NCBI RefSeq assembly: GCF_029968015.1
Contig: NZ_JASCIS010000061.1
Span: 1 to 43,538, forward strand
Length of the DNA: 43,538 nt
From: Streptomyces luteolus
Lineage (GTDB): Bacteria > Actinomycetota > Actinomycetes > Streptomycetales > Streptomycetaceae
Direction: 5' to 3'
Below, one piece after another: positions 14,595 to 21,967 of the stretch; position 1 is the first letter of the stretch; each line of letters begins with the position of its first letter. The position numbers were made by a program, and so were the translations under genes. Below the pieces are notes generated by a model, which worked only from the letters and a program-made list of their open reading frames with translations, did not search any database and had not been told where the DNA came from.

Positions 14595-15551
14595 GTGACG
14601 GAACCTCACGGACCAAGCACAGGAGCGGTGCTGGTGCTGACCAACCAGCTCGACTCCACCGCGGACCTGGTCGTCGACCGGCTGAACCACCGGAACGTTC
14701 CGGTGTTCCGGTGCGACACCGCCGAGTTCCCCCTGGAACTCACGCTGACGGCGACGCTCGGGGAGCAGCGCTGGGGCGGAGAGCTCGACAACGGGCATCG
14801 AACCCTCGACCTCGCCGACGTGCGGTCGGTGTACTTCCGCAGGCCCGAAGAGTTCCGGTTGCCCGACAGCATGTCCGAGGCTGAGCGGCGGTTCGCCGCC
14901 GCCCAGTCGCGGGCGGGCTTCGTCGGGGTGGCCGTGGCTCTGCCGTGCCTGTGGATCAACCATCCCGCGCGGGACCTGGACGCGAACCACAAGCCGTGGC
15001 AGCTCGCGGTCGCCCGGTGCCTCGGCCTCGAACCGCCGCGCAGCATCATCACCAACAACCCTTACGTGGCACGGGAGTTCGCCACGCAGATCTGCGGGCC
15101 GGTCATCACCAAGAGCCTCGGCGCCCCGGTGGACACCGTGATCGTGGACCCCGCCGAGCTCGACGACTCCGTGCGGCTGTGCGCCCACCTGTTCCAGGAG
15201 TGGATCGACAAGGCGCACGAAGTACGGCTGACCGTGGTCGGCGGCCGGTTCTTCGCCGTGGAGATTCACGCGGGCTCCGCCGAGACCCGGATCGACTGGC
15301 GCACGGACTACGACAGCCTCACGTACGAACCGACCACCGTGCCCGACCGCGTACGGCACGCTGTCACCGCGTTCATGCGGCACTTCGGGCTGGTCTTCGG
15401 AGCGTTCGACTTCATCGTGACGCCGTCGGGGCGGTGGCGGTTCCTGGAGGTGAACCCCAACGGCCAGTGGTCGTGGATCGAGCACCGGACCGGCGTGCCC
15501 ATCTCGCACGCCATCGCCGAACTCCTGGAGAAGGGCATGACGCATGAGTGA
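14595..15551 (+). CDS. tgmB: ATP-grasp ribosomal peptide maturase
   Basis: 318 residues; GTG 14595 preceded by GGAG, 11 bp after the precursor stop. N-terminal pre-ATP-grasp domain (AVLVLTNQLDSTADLVVDRL, SVYFRRPEEF), central nucleotide-binding part (VITKSLGAP with Lys 173, FQEWIDKAHEVRLTVVGGRF), and C-terminal metal-binding FLEVNPNGQW (E285, N287, N289). This is the SAV_5884-like branch of MvdD/PsnB-type enzymes, which uses ATP to activate Asp/Glu side chains and join them to Ser/Thr in the precursor. It acts in the cytoplasm on the neighbouring tgmA product. Its end overlaps tgmC by eight bases. Confidence 0.92.
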   Translation: MTEPHGPSTGAVLVLTNQLDSTADLVVDRLNHRNVPVFRCDTAEFPLELTLTATLGEQRWGGELDNGHRTLDLADVRSVYFRRPEEFRLPDSMSEAERRFAAAQSRAGFVGVAVALPCLWINHPARDLDANHKPWQLAVARCLGLEPPRSIITNNPYVAREFATQICGPVITKSLGAPVDTVIVDPAELDDSVRLCAHLFQEWIDKAHEVRLTVVGGRFFAVEIHAGSAETRIDWRTDYDSLTYEPTTVPDRVRHAVTAFMRHFGLVFGAFDFIVTPSGRWRFLEVNPNGQWSWIEHRTGVPISHAIAELLEKGMTHE

Positions 15552-16770
15552 CACCGGGCAGCACGCACAGACCTCACAGACCTCACGGAGTCTTAGGGCC
15601 CGTCTCGCCGACGAACTGGAACAGCACGGAGCGGTGCGCTCGCCGCACTGGCGGGCCGCCGTGGAGACGGTGCCTCGGGAGGCGTTCCTGCCGTCGTTCT
15701 TCACAGATGCGCCGGGCCGGGACGGCATCACCCGGTACACGCGGGTCAGCCGGAACAGCGGCGAGGGGGAGTGGCTGAGGCTCGTCTACCAGAACAGGAC
15801 GTGGGTGACCCAGCTCGACCACGGCACCACGACCGGGGACGGCGGCGAACCGGTCCTCGGCGTTCCCACCAGCTCGTCCACGCTGCCGAGTGTCGTCGTC
15901 GGCATGTACGAGGACTTCGACGTACCGCAAGGCAAGCGGATCTACGAAGCGGGCAGCGGCACCGGCTATTCGACCGCCCTGGCGTGTGTCCGATACGGCG
16001 ACGCGTTCGTCACTAGCACCGAGCACGATCCGCGCCTTTCCGCCCTCGTCAGCGAGCGCCTCGCGTCCCTCGGCCATCATCCGAACCTGTTGACCGGGGA
16101 CGCCGCCCAGGTCAGCCCCTCGGGAGCGCCGTACGGCGGGGTCATCGCGACGTACTCTCCGAGCAGCGTGCCCGCGGAGTGGGTCGAGCAGACCGAGACG
16201 GGTGGGGTGATCCTCGTTTCCCTCGGCGGCAGCCTGGACGCGTACGGATACGTCCGCCTGGTCAAGACCGGCAACGGCACAGCGGAGGGCCGATTCCTCA
16301 ACGGCGACGTGTCGTTCATGCTCTCCCGCGAGCTGACGCGGCCGGACATCGGGCCGATGATGCGGTCCGCGCTTGCCCGCCGGGGTGCTGCCCACCCCGT
16401 GGACGTCGGAGTCGATCCCGGCGTCCTGGAGAGCACCGCGCTGATGTGGGCCGCACAGATCGCCCTGCCCGGAACCGTGCGGGTGGGGCTCACCACGGGT
16501 GAGACGTCGGGCCGCTGGTTCCTGCACCCCGACGGTTCGTGGGCGGTCCTGGAGATGTCACCGGGCAAGTCGCCGCGCGCGTACGAGGCTGGGCCGAAGC
16601 GAATGTGGACGGCCCTTGAGGAGACCGCGGCGAGGTGGCTCGCCGACGGCCATCCCGGCATCGAGCGGTACGGGCTGACCGTGACCGGCGGCGAGAACAC
16701 CGTCTGGCTCGACACCCCGGACCGGCCGGTCGGCGCACTCCCGGCCGGCCCGGGCCAGTCGTCTCGCTAG
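15544..16770 (+). CDS. tgmC: PIMT-like methyltransferase of the graspetide system
   Basis: 408 residues. The N-terminal region is like protein-L-isoaspartate O-methyltransferase: VETVPREAFLP, VPTSSSTLPSVVVGMYEDFDV, and SAM-binding YEAGSGTGYSTA (residues 134-145). The C-terminal half, about 180 residues, is specific to the graspetide-associated subgroup. In studied relatives the enzyme methylates an Asp in the cyclised peptide, which then closes to an aspartimide. It overlaps tgmB by eight bases, so all three tgm genes form one operon. Its stop shares the CTAG at 16767-16770 with the convergent ABM gene; no terminator separates them. Confidence 0.9.
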   Translation: MSDTGQHAQTSQTSRSLRARLADELEQHGAVRSPHWRAAVETVPREAFLPSFFTDAPGRDGITRYTRVSRNSGEGEWLRLVYQNRTWVTQLDHGTTTGDGGEPVLGVPTSSSTLPSVVVGMYEDFDVPQGKRIYEAGSGTGYSTALACVRYGDAFVTSTEHDPRLSALVSERLASLGHHPNLLTGDAAQVSPSGAPYGGVIATYSPSSVPAEWVEQTETGGVILVSLGGSLDAYGYVRLVKTGNGTAEGRFLNGDVSFMLSRELTRPDIGPMMRSALARRGAAHPVDVGVDPGVLESTALMWAAQIALPGTVRVGLTTGETSGRWFLHPDGSWAVLEMSPGKSPRAYEAGPKRMWTALEETAARWLADGHPGIERYGLTVTGGENTVWLDTPDRPVGALPAGPGQSSR

Positions 16771-17102
16771 GCCGGACGCTTCGGCGAAAGCTCCGCCATC
16801 GCGCCCCAGCCCTGGGCGTCCGGGATCTCCACGTTGATGATCTCGGGCGTCGAGGCGATCGCGTCCGCCATCGCCTCCAGGCCCGCCTTGAAGTGGTCCG
16901 ACTGGACGTGCGCCGCCCCCGCGTCCCCGTCCGCGAAGGCCTCGAGCAGGACGAACTGGTTCGGGTTCTCCACGGAGCGCGACCAGTCGAAGAACAGGTT
17001 CCCCGGCTCGGCGCGGGTCGCGGCGGTGAAGTCGGCGACGAGGTCGAGCCACTCGTCGGCGCGGTCGGCATGCACGGTGAAACGTACGGCGATGAAGATC
17101 AT
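16767..17102 (-). CDS. Antibiotic biosynthesis monooxygenase (ABM) domain protein
   Basis: 111 residues; ATG 17102 chosen because the family starts MIFIAVRF and the extension upstream lies in the promoter region. ABM/dimeric alpha-beta barrel features: IFIAVRFTVHADRADEWLDL, RAEPGNLFFDWSRS, QFVLLEAFADGDAGAAHVQS-DHFKAGL. Such proteins act as cofactor-free oxygenases or quinol monooxygenases, or bind small molecules. It converges on tgmC, sharing the four stop bases CTAG. It is divergent from the VapB-like gene. A link to graspetide maturation is not supported by orientation. Confidence 0.8.
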   Translation of the reverse strand: MIFIAVRFTVHADRADEWLDLVADFTAATRAEPGNLFFDWSRSVENPNQFVLLEAFADGDAGAAHVQSDHFKAGLEAMADAIASTPEIINVEIPDAQGWGAMAELSPKRPA

Positions 17103-17147
17103 GGCTCCAGGCTGCCGCGCTCGGGCGGGCGGAGCCAAATTCAGCCG

Positions 17148-17185
17148 TGCATGCATTTTGCAGCTGACGGCTCTAAACTGCATTC
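17148..17185. promoter_or_regulatory. Toxin-antitoxin promoter region with repeats
   Basis: TGCATGCA palindrome (17148-17155) and an imperfect inverted copy (CTGCATTCATG, 17178-17188) flank a likely -10 (TAAACT, 17174-17179) located seven bases before the ATG at 17186. There is no ribosome binding site, so a leaderless transcript is likely, with autoregulation by the antitoxin. Confidence 0.45.
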
Positions 17186-17416
17186 ATGACAGTCCTGACT
17201 ATTCGAGACGTGCCCGACGAGGAAGTGCAGACGCTCAAGGTCCGGGCAGCCCAGGCCGGACAGAGCCTGCAGGCCTATGTGCGAGACCTCCTGGCCCGCG
17301 AGACGGCCAAGCCGACGCTTGCCGAGATGATGGAGCGCCTCGACCGCGAGGCGAACGCCGACGTCAGCGCCGGTGACGTGCTGGGGGTCATCGACGAGAT
17401 GAGGGCCGGGCGGTGA
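17186..17416 (+). CDS. vapB: VapB/FitA-like antitoxin
   Basis: 76 residues. N-terminal ribbon-helix-helix motif (LTIRDVPDEEVQTLKVRAAQ, AGQSLQAYVRDLLARE), as in FitA/VapB antitoxins that bind operator DNA, then an acidic C-terminus that would neutralise the toxin. The stop overlaps the toxin start (GTGA at 17413-17416). Probably autoregulated. The start ATG lacks a Shine-Dalgarno and is probably the first base of the transcript. Confidence 0.88.
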   Translation: MTVLTIRDVPDEEVQTLKVRAAQAGQSLQAYVRDLLARETAKPTLAEMMERLDREANADVSAGDVLGVIDEMRAGR

Positions 17417-17811
17417 TCGTCGTCGACTGCTCGGCCCTGGTCCCCGTCCTGACCTCCGGCTCGGCCGATGCGCACCTCCTTCGGCAGCGCGTCGCCGAAG
17501 CGGGCTCCCTCTTCGCCCCCACCCTCCTCGACTACGAGATCCAGTCCGCGCTCCTGGGTCTGGAACGCGGCGGCAAGCTGAACCACAGCCAGGTCACCAA
17601 GGCGGTCGGCGACTACCGGCAGATTCCCCTGACGCGCCACGAGACGCTGCCGTTCTTCGACCGCATCCGCACACTGCGCCAGAACCTGTCCGTGTACGAC
17701 GCCCAATACGTTGCCCTGGCCGAGGTCTTGGCCGCCCCGCTGATCACCTGCGACGCACGCATCGCCCGCAGCGGCGCGGCCAAGTGCCCGGTGGAGGTCT
17801 TCGGCGCCTGA
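17413..17811 (+). CDS. vapC: VapC-like PIN domain ribonuclease toxin
   Basis: 132 residues. PIN fold acidic residues are all visible: D5 in VVDCSAL, Glu in LDYEIQSALL, Asp in VYDAQYVALAE and Asp in LITCDARIAR. Expected to cleave RNA with Mg2+ when free of its antitoxin. The GTG start is coupled to vapB. The length is normal and the gene looks intact, in contrast to the broken toxin at 21357. It converges with the PHP gene, 21 bp away. Confidence 0.9.
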   Translation: MIVVDCSALVPVLTSGSADAHLLRQRVAEAGSLFAPTLLDYEIQSALLGLERGGKLNHSQVTKAVGDYRQIPLTRHETLPFFDRIRTLRQNLSVYDAQYVALAEVLAAPLITCDARIARSGAAKCPVEVFGA

Positions 17812-17832
17812 CGCAGGCCCGGCAGCCCGGAT

Positions 17833-19335
17833 CTAGCTCCGCTCGCCCAGGAACACCGGGTTCGTGAACGCAGCAAGCGCCCCCGGCAGCCCCGGCACCG
17901 TCGCCGGGTGTCGTACCTCGGCGCGTACGTACGAGGCGTACGCGGGTGTCGTCCGCCACTCCACGCTGCCCGAGTCCGAGGTGAGCAGGGTGCCCTGGTC
18001 CGTGACGAGGCGGAGCGTGCAGCCCGGTGCCCCCGACACCTCCAGGCGGACCGTGACCGGGGCGTCGCGGTCGACGGCGAGGCGTTCGCCGATGCCCGCC
18101 CTGCGGCCCCGGCCGCCGACCGCCGAGAAGTCGAGGGAGACGGCGGAGGACTCCGCGACGTACGAACGTCCGGCCCGCAGGCCCGCGAGGATCGCCGTGC
18201 GGCTCAACTCGTCGGCGAGGACGACGGTTTGGGGGCCGCCGATCCGGTCCGGGTCGCGGTGGGCGTCGCTGCTGCCCATCGCCGGGATCCAGTGTCCGCG
18301 GCGGCCGGCCGCCTCCAGGCGCGCGTCCCAGTCGGCCAGCGACACCTCGTCGTCGGGCGTGTAGGGGCCGTTCCACACCTCCACCACGTCGGCCTCGCCG
18401 AAGCCGAACTTCCAGTTGCAGCCGATGCAGGTGGCGTGCGGGTGGGCGGGGACGACGAGCCCGCCGGCGCGACGGATCTCGCGGGCGTAGTGGCCGAAGC
18501 GGTTGTCGCGGGCCCGGTAGCGCCAGTCGACGAACGTGCCCGGGTCGGTGCCGAGCGCCACCACGTGGCCGTTGCGGGTGGTGACCTCCTCGCCGAGCAG
18601 GATCAGCAGGTCGTCACCCGCGTGCTCGGCCCAATGAGCGTGCGCGGCATGGGTGTTGTGCTCCGAGCTGTTGATGAAGTCGAGCCCGGCCTCGCGGGCG
18701 AGCGCGGCGATCTCGGCGGGGGTGCGGCGGCCGTCGGAGTGCACGGAGTGCAGATGGCAGTCGCCGCGGTACCAGGCCCGGCCCCGGCCCGCCGCCCGCT
18801 CCGGGGGGTAGCTGGGCCTCGGGGTGGCGCCGGGCGCGCCGTACCGCAGCGTGACCGTGATCTCGTACGCGAGGCCCTCGGGCGCGACCGTGTACGGGCC
18901 GAGTGCGATGTGCCAGGTGCCGGGGCGGATGCGGCCGGGCAGATAGCCGGGCGTGGCGGCGTCGGCGCGGACGAAGAACTCGCTGCGGGCGCCGCCGGAC
19001 CAGCCGCGGAAGCCCCGGCCGCCGAGGTCGGTGCCGCGCTCGTCGAAGAGGCCGATGTCGAGCGCGTTGCCCTGGGTGCCGGGTGGCACGGCCGGTTTGT
19101 CGTAGCGGTAGGAGACGTGTAACTCCCGTACGCCGTCCGGGACTTCTACGGGTACGTAGACGTAGTCGGGGGAACCGGTGGGCAGCGTGCCGCGCACGGT
19201 TCTCGTGTCGTGACTGCCGGTGGCGCTCGCGAAGCTCACGCCGTTCAACGTAAGCGCGGTGGCGGCCGAGGTCACGAGCAGCGCGCGTCTGTGGATGTCG
19301 GTGCGGCGTATCGGGTGCTGTGCGTCCTTGCGCAT
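17833..19335 (-). CDS. CehA/McbA-type PHP metallohydrolase, Tat-exported
   Basis: 500 residues; ATG 19335 preceded by GGGAG. Twin-arginine signal at the N-terminus (HRRALLVTSAATALTLNGVS then ASA). An N-terminal beta domain (about 40-170) is followed by the PHP phosphoesterase domain: GDCHLHSVHSDG, INSSEHNTH, ILLGEEVTT, PAHPHA and MGSSDAH supply the usual His/Asp/Glu metal ligands. The C-terminal 100 residues are a beta-rich extension. It probably hydrolyses a phosphoester outside the membrane, after folding with its metals in the cytoplasm. Some relatives are annotated as carbaryl or microcin-related hydrolases, but the substrate here is unknown. It is downstream of the radical SAM gene, separated by a terminator. 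Confidence 0.87.
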   Translation of the reverse strand: MRKDAQHPIRRTDIHRRALLVTSAATALTLNGVSFASATGSHDTRTVRGTLPTGSPDYVYVPVEVPDGVRELHVSYRYDKPAVPPGTQGNALDIGLFDERGTDLGGRGFRGWSGGARSEFFVRADAATPGYLPGRIRPGTWHIALGPYTVAPEGLAYEITVTLRYGAPGATPRPSYPPERAAGRGRAWYRGDCHLHSVHSDGRRTPAEIAALAREAGLDFINSSEHNTHAAHAHWAEHAGDDLLILLGEEVTTRNGHVVALGTDPGTFVDWRYRARDNRFGHYAREIRRAGGLVVPAHPHATCIGCNWKFGFGEADVVEVWNGPYTPDDEVSLADWDARLEAAGRRGHWIPAMGSSDAHRDPDRIGGPQTVVLADELSRTAILAGLRAGRSYVAESSAVSLDFSAVGGRGRRAGIGERLAVDRDAPVTVRLEVSGAPGCTLRLVTDQGTLLTSDSGSVEWRTTPAYASYVRAEVRHPATVPGLPGALAAFTNPVFLGERS

Positions 19336-19419
19336 GGTGGCGGCTCCCCAGGGGCGGACGGTGCGAAGTGGCGTACGCAACCCTGGTATTGAGCCGTGAA
19401 CGGACCGGCAAGGGAAGAG

Positions 19420-19449
19420 GGCGGTACGGGTACGGGCACCCGTACCGCC
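19420..19449. terminator. Hairpin terminator after radical SAM gene
   Basis: 12-bp perfect arms GGCGGTACGGGT and ACCCGTACCGCC with a six-base loop, beginning six bases past the radical SAM stop on the minus strand. Confidence 0.8.
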
Positions 19450-19455
19450 GGAGCG

Positions 19456-20802
19456 TCAGGCCTCGGTGGTCGCCTCGGCCTCCGCGCCCTGCGGGATGCT
19501 GTCCATGAACGAGCTGACGGAGAAGACGGCGCGGCCGGGTCCCGCGGGGCCGTATCCGGGCGGGGAGGTCAGGCCGTACTCCTCAAGCGTCGCGCGGTAG
19601 GTCTCCAGGAGCCGGATGTGGTACTCCAGCGGCGCGCCCTGCGGGTTGGCCTTGCCGAGCGGGGTGGTCGGCTCCGGGCACCAGGTGGTGAAGCGGGGGA
19701 CGACACCCTGTGACATGAAGAAGCGCAGGCCCTCGTGGGTGGAGGCGATGGCCTCGTCCACGGTCTGGAAGCCGAACGGCTCGGCCATCTCGACGCCCGC
19801 GACGAAGTTCGGGATCACGTTCCGCGCGCCGAACACGTCCCGGGAGTCCAGGATCCGCTTGTGCCACTCCTCGCGGCCGACGTAGCGCTCCTTGCCGGGG
19901 CAGTACAGCTCGAAGAGCCGCTTGTCCCAGACCTCGAAGTTCGGGTGGTAGATCTGGATGCCGTAGTCGTGGAAGCGCTTGACGTCGTCGAGCGGCAGCG
20001 CCTGCGCGACGACCTTGCCGATCCAGCGGCGCGGGAAGGTCTCCTCGATGGCCTTGGCGTAGCTGCCGTAGAAGTCGGCCTCGTCCTTGCCGCCGACCTT
20101 CGAGGTGATGGAGCCGCCGGTCAGGGTGTACGCGGTGGAGGTCTTGGCGGTGTCGTACTTGTCGATGATCTCAAGCGCTTCGAGGATCTCGTCGGACGGC
20201 TTCACGCCCGTGTACGGCCGGCCGGCGGCCTTGTGCTGGCGCCAGTTGTGGTTGATGTCGCAGTACTGGCACTCCTCCTTGGCGCCGAAGTACTGGCACA
20301 CCCGGAAGACGGTGAGGTAGATCAGGTACCCCCACTGGATCGTCGGGGCCACCTCCATCACGGACTTCCCGTTGGACAGCTTGTGCCGGTAGTACTCGGG
20401 CATCGGCGGAAGCCCGACGTCCGAGATCCGCTTCCCGTCGAGGTAGAGCCCGAGTGTGCCGTGCTCGTCGCCCTTGACGCGGTACGGCGAGTCCGGGTTC
20501 ACACGCACCGAGACGACGGTGCGGCGCAGCTCGTACGGGCCGCCGGTGAGCACGATCTCCTCCGGCGGCCGGTTCAGGGCGGCCTGGCCGAGCTCGGGCA
20601 GGGTGCGGTGGTCGAAGGAGAAGATGAAGTACGACTTCGGCTTCACGTCACCGCCGGACCCGTCGGCGCCTCCGGACAGCGCGGACTCGTCGAAGGCCAT
20701 GCCGCCCCGCAGCAGGTCTTCCTTGATCACGGCTTCCCGTGGGACATGCGGGAAGCGTTCCATGAGGTCTTCGACGAGTGCGGTGCGATTCGGCGTCTCC
20801 AT
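19456..20802 (-). CDS. Radical SAM protein with atypical Cys spacing
   Basis: 448 residues from ATG 20802 (GAGG close ahead). The frame is open well upstream, but that part lies antisense to the next gene. The only cysteine cluster suited for a 4Fe-4S centre is C169-x8-C178-x2-C181 (RVCQYFGAKEECQYCDINHN), wider than the usual Cx3Cx2C and closer to the long-spaced clusters of Elp3-like enzymes. AYTLTGGSIT fits the GGE-like SAM contact, and QIYHPNFEVWD and GVEMAEPFGF are barrel strands. A family of this size occurs in Streptomyces as an unnamed radical SAM protein. It is divergent from the Phd-like antitoxin. The reaction is unknown. Confidence 0.8.
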   Translation of the reverse strand: METPNRTALVEDLMERFPHVPREAVIKEDLLRGGMAFDESALSGGADGSGGDVKPKSYFIFSFDHRTLPELGQAALNRPPEEIVLTGGPYELRRTVVSVRVNPDSPYRVKGDEHGTLGLYLDGKRISDVGLPPMPEYYRHKLSNGKSVMEVAPTIQWGYLIYLTVFRVCQYFGAKEECQYCDINHNWRQHKAAGRPYTGVKPSDEILEALEIIDKYDTAKTSTAYTLTGGSITSKVGGKDEADFYGSYAKAIEETFPRRWIGKVVAQALPLDDVKRFHDYGIQIYHPNFEVWDKRLFELYCPGKERYVGREEWHKRILDSRDVFGARNVIPNFVAGVEMAEPFGFQTVDEAIASTHEGLRFFMSQGVVPRFTTWCPEPTTPLGKANPQGAPLEYHIRLLETYRATLEEYGLTSPPGYGPAGPGRAVFSVSSFMDSIPQGAEAEATTEA

Positions 20803-20862
20803 GTCCTCATTGGACCAGAGTCGTGCGGGCGGCTCGCGGTCCGGGTAGGTGACTCTCGCCGA

Positions 20863-20892
20863 TTGACTTCGGAACGTATTCCGAACTATGGT
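20863..20892 (+). promoter_or_regulatory. Leaderless promoter with embedded dyad for Phd-like antitoxin
   Basis: -35 TTGACT (20863-20868), 18-bp spacer, -10 TATGGT (20887-20892), six bases before the ATG at 20899. The spacer carries a perfect 7-4-7 dyad TTCGGAA CGTA TTCCGAA (20868-20885), ideally placed for autorepression. Confidence 0.7.
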
Positions 20893-20898
20893 GGGGGC

Positions 20899-21360
20899 AT
20901 GACTGCTCCCACGGTTTCGTTCTCCGAGCTGTCCAAGAACTCGAAGCGCGTCGCCGAGACGCTGGACAAGGCGCAGCGGGTTCACATCGCTCGGCGCGAC
21001 GGTGAGGACCTGTATCTCACTACGGCCCGGCACGATCAGCAGCGGGACGAGACGGCCGAGGTCGTAGCGCGCCTGCTCACGGCTCTGGTGGGAGCTGAGG
21101 GCGGGGATCGGGCCATCAGACGCGCATTGCCAGAGGTCTTCCCCTGGGTGAGGCACCTGTCCGGGGACGAGATGCGTGAGTTCGTCCAGGACCTCATCCA
21201 CGCGACGCACGACGCAGTCGAGTTGGACGTCCACGCCAATCTGCACGGCACCATCGTCGAGTGGCGTGCGACGGCCCGCATCCTCGCCGACCCGGAACTC
21301 ACCGCCCAGCTGATGCGGAACTACGCGGATGAGGACCACGGCGAGGTGACCGCACCTTGA
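20899..21360 (+). CDS. Phd/YefM-like antitoxin
   Basis: 153 residues. The N-terminal Phd/YefM-like DNA-binding region (VSFSELSKNSKRVAETLDKA, VHIARRDGEDLYLTT) is followed by a longer than usual helical C-terminus (about 100 residues) with VARLLTALVG, FPWVRHLSGDEMREFVQDL and a Trp-containing final helix. The start ATG is leaderless behind a promoter with an embedded dyad. The stop overlaps the TTG start of the toxin reading frame, so the pair was coupled. Its partner is now interrupted by a stop codon, leaving an apparently intact antitoxin. Confidence 0.8.
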   Translation: MTAPTVSFSELSKNSKRVAETLDKAQRVHIARRDGEDLYLTTARHDQQRDETAEVVARLLTALVGAEGGDRAIRRALPEVFPWVRHLSGDEMREFVQDLIHATHDAVELDVHANLHGTIVEWRATARILADPELTAQLMRNYADEDHGEVTAP

Positions 21361-21710
21361 CGCCGAAGCGTGGAGACGACGTGGCCCCGCCGCCCGTCGG
21401 CGGGGAGTGGCGGCTGAAGTTCGGGACGAACGAAGCGGCCAAGGGCTGGGCCGAGTTGTGCGCCGAGGCTCCGGGCAATGCTCGCCGCTGCTTCGAGGCG
21501 CTGCGGGCCGATCCTGTGTCGTACGCAGACCGGGACCGGTAGCACCGGCTGCGCGGCCGGCTCGCGACCGCGACCATAGGTGGGCGCACGCATCCCCAGT
21601 GGGAGTACGAAGTCACGGCAGGAGGCCGCGTGCGCTACCTGGTCGACGAACCGCGCCGCACGGTGCACCTCGTGTACGCGTCGACGCGCCACCCCAAGGA
21701 CACGGAGTAG
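21357..21710 (+). pseudogene. RelE-like toxin gene broken by in-frame amber codon
   Basis: TTG 21357 overlaps the antitoxin stop. The frame reads 61 codons (GGEWRLKFGTNEAAKGW ... CFEALRADP) to a TAG at 21540-21542. It then continues in the same frame, without any shift, as HRLRGRLATATIGGRTHPQW, EYEVTAGGRVRYLVDE and RRTVHLVYASTRHPKDTE to a second TAG at 21708. The total of 118 codons fits a RelE/ParE-like toxin of a Streptomyces family. The DRTAGHRL context suggests a single CAG to TAG change. The product would be a truncated, probably inactive toxin lacking the C-terminal strands. Alternatives are a sequencing error or suppression. Confidence 0.75.
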
Positions 21711-21713
21711 CGC

Positions 21714-21890
21714 ATGGGGCATAGCGGTTGGGGGATGCGGCGGGGGCGCACGGCCCCGGGGTACGAGGAGGCCGAGGGTGTGACCGAGGTATGGCGTGAG
21801 ATCCGGCTGTCGTTGGCGCTCGCGCAGGCCGCGTACGTGATCACGCGTCGCGGCGGCATGACGGCGTCCCTGCGATCCGTAGCACCCTGA
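21714..21890 (+). pseudogene. Possible remnant of an XRE-type antitoxin
   Basis: 58 codons from ATG 21714, four bases after the broken toxin. MGHSGWGMRRGR ... VTEVWREIRLSLALAQAAY resembles the N-terminal region of Streptomyces XRE antitoxins (which typically have MGHSRWKTRR and a LAQAVY helix), but the helix-turn-helix that should follow is replaced by RGGMTASLRSVAP and a stop. It looks like a decayed gene with a small deletion. It could also be a genuine small protein; the match is by eye only. Confidence 0.4.
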
Positions 21891-21929
21891 ACACGTACGG
21901 TAGTGCAATCGGCGTTGCCCGTACGGGCG

Positions 21930-21967
21930 TTGAATAAACCCGCGTACCCCGCTCGTATCCTCGGGGG
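21930..21967 (+). promoter_or_regulatory. Likely leaderless promoter of fbiC
   Basis: -10 TATCCT (21956-21961) lies seven bases before the ATG at 21968. A TTGAAT (21930-21935) could be the -35, with a long 20-bp spacer. Only GGGGG touches the ATG, too close for a ribosome binding site, so the message is probably leaderless. Confidence 0.45.

Noticed and set aside
17833..20802. PHP phosphoesterase and radical SAM protein as one biosynthetic operon
   Set aside because: A strong 12-bp hairpin separates them, so cotranscription is doubtful, and no precursor peptide or partner enzyme is visible beside them.
20803..21339. Upstream extension of the radical SAM frame by 179 codons
   Set aside because: The extension is antisense to the Phd-like antitoxin and its promoter; the family-like N-terminus METPNRTALVEDL begins at 20802.
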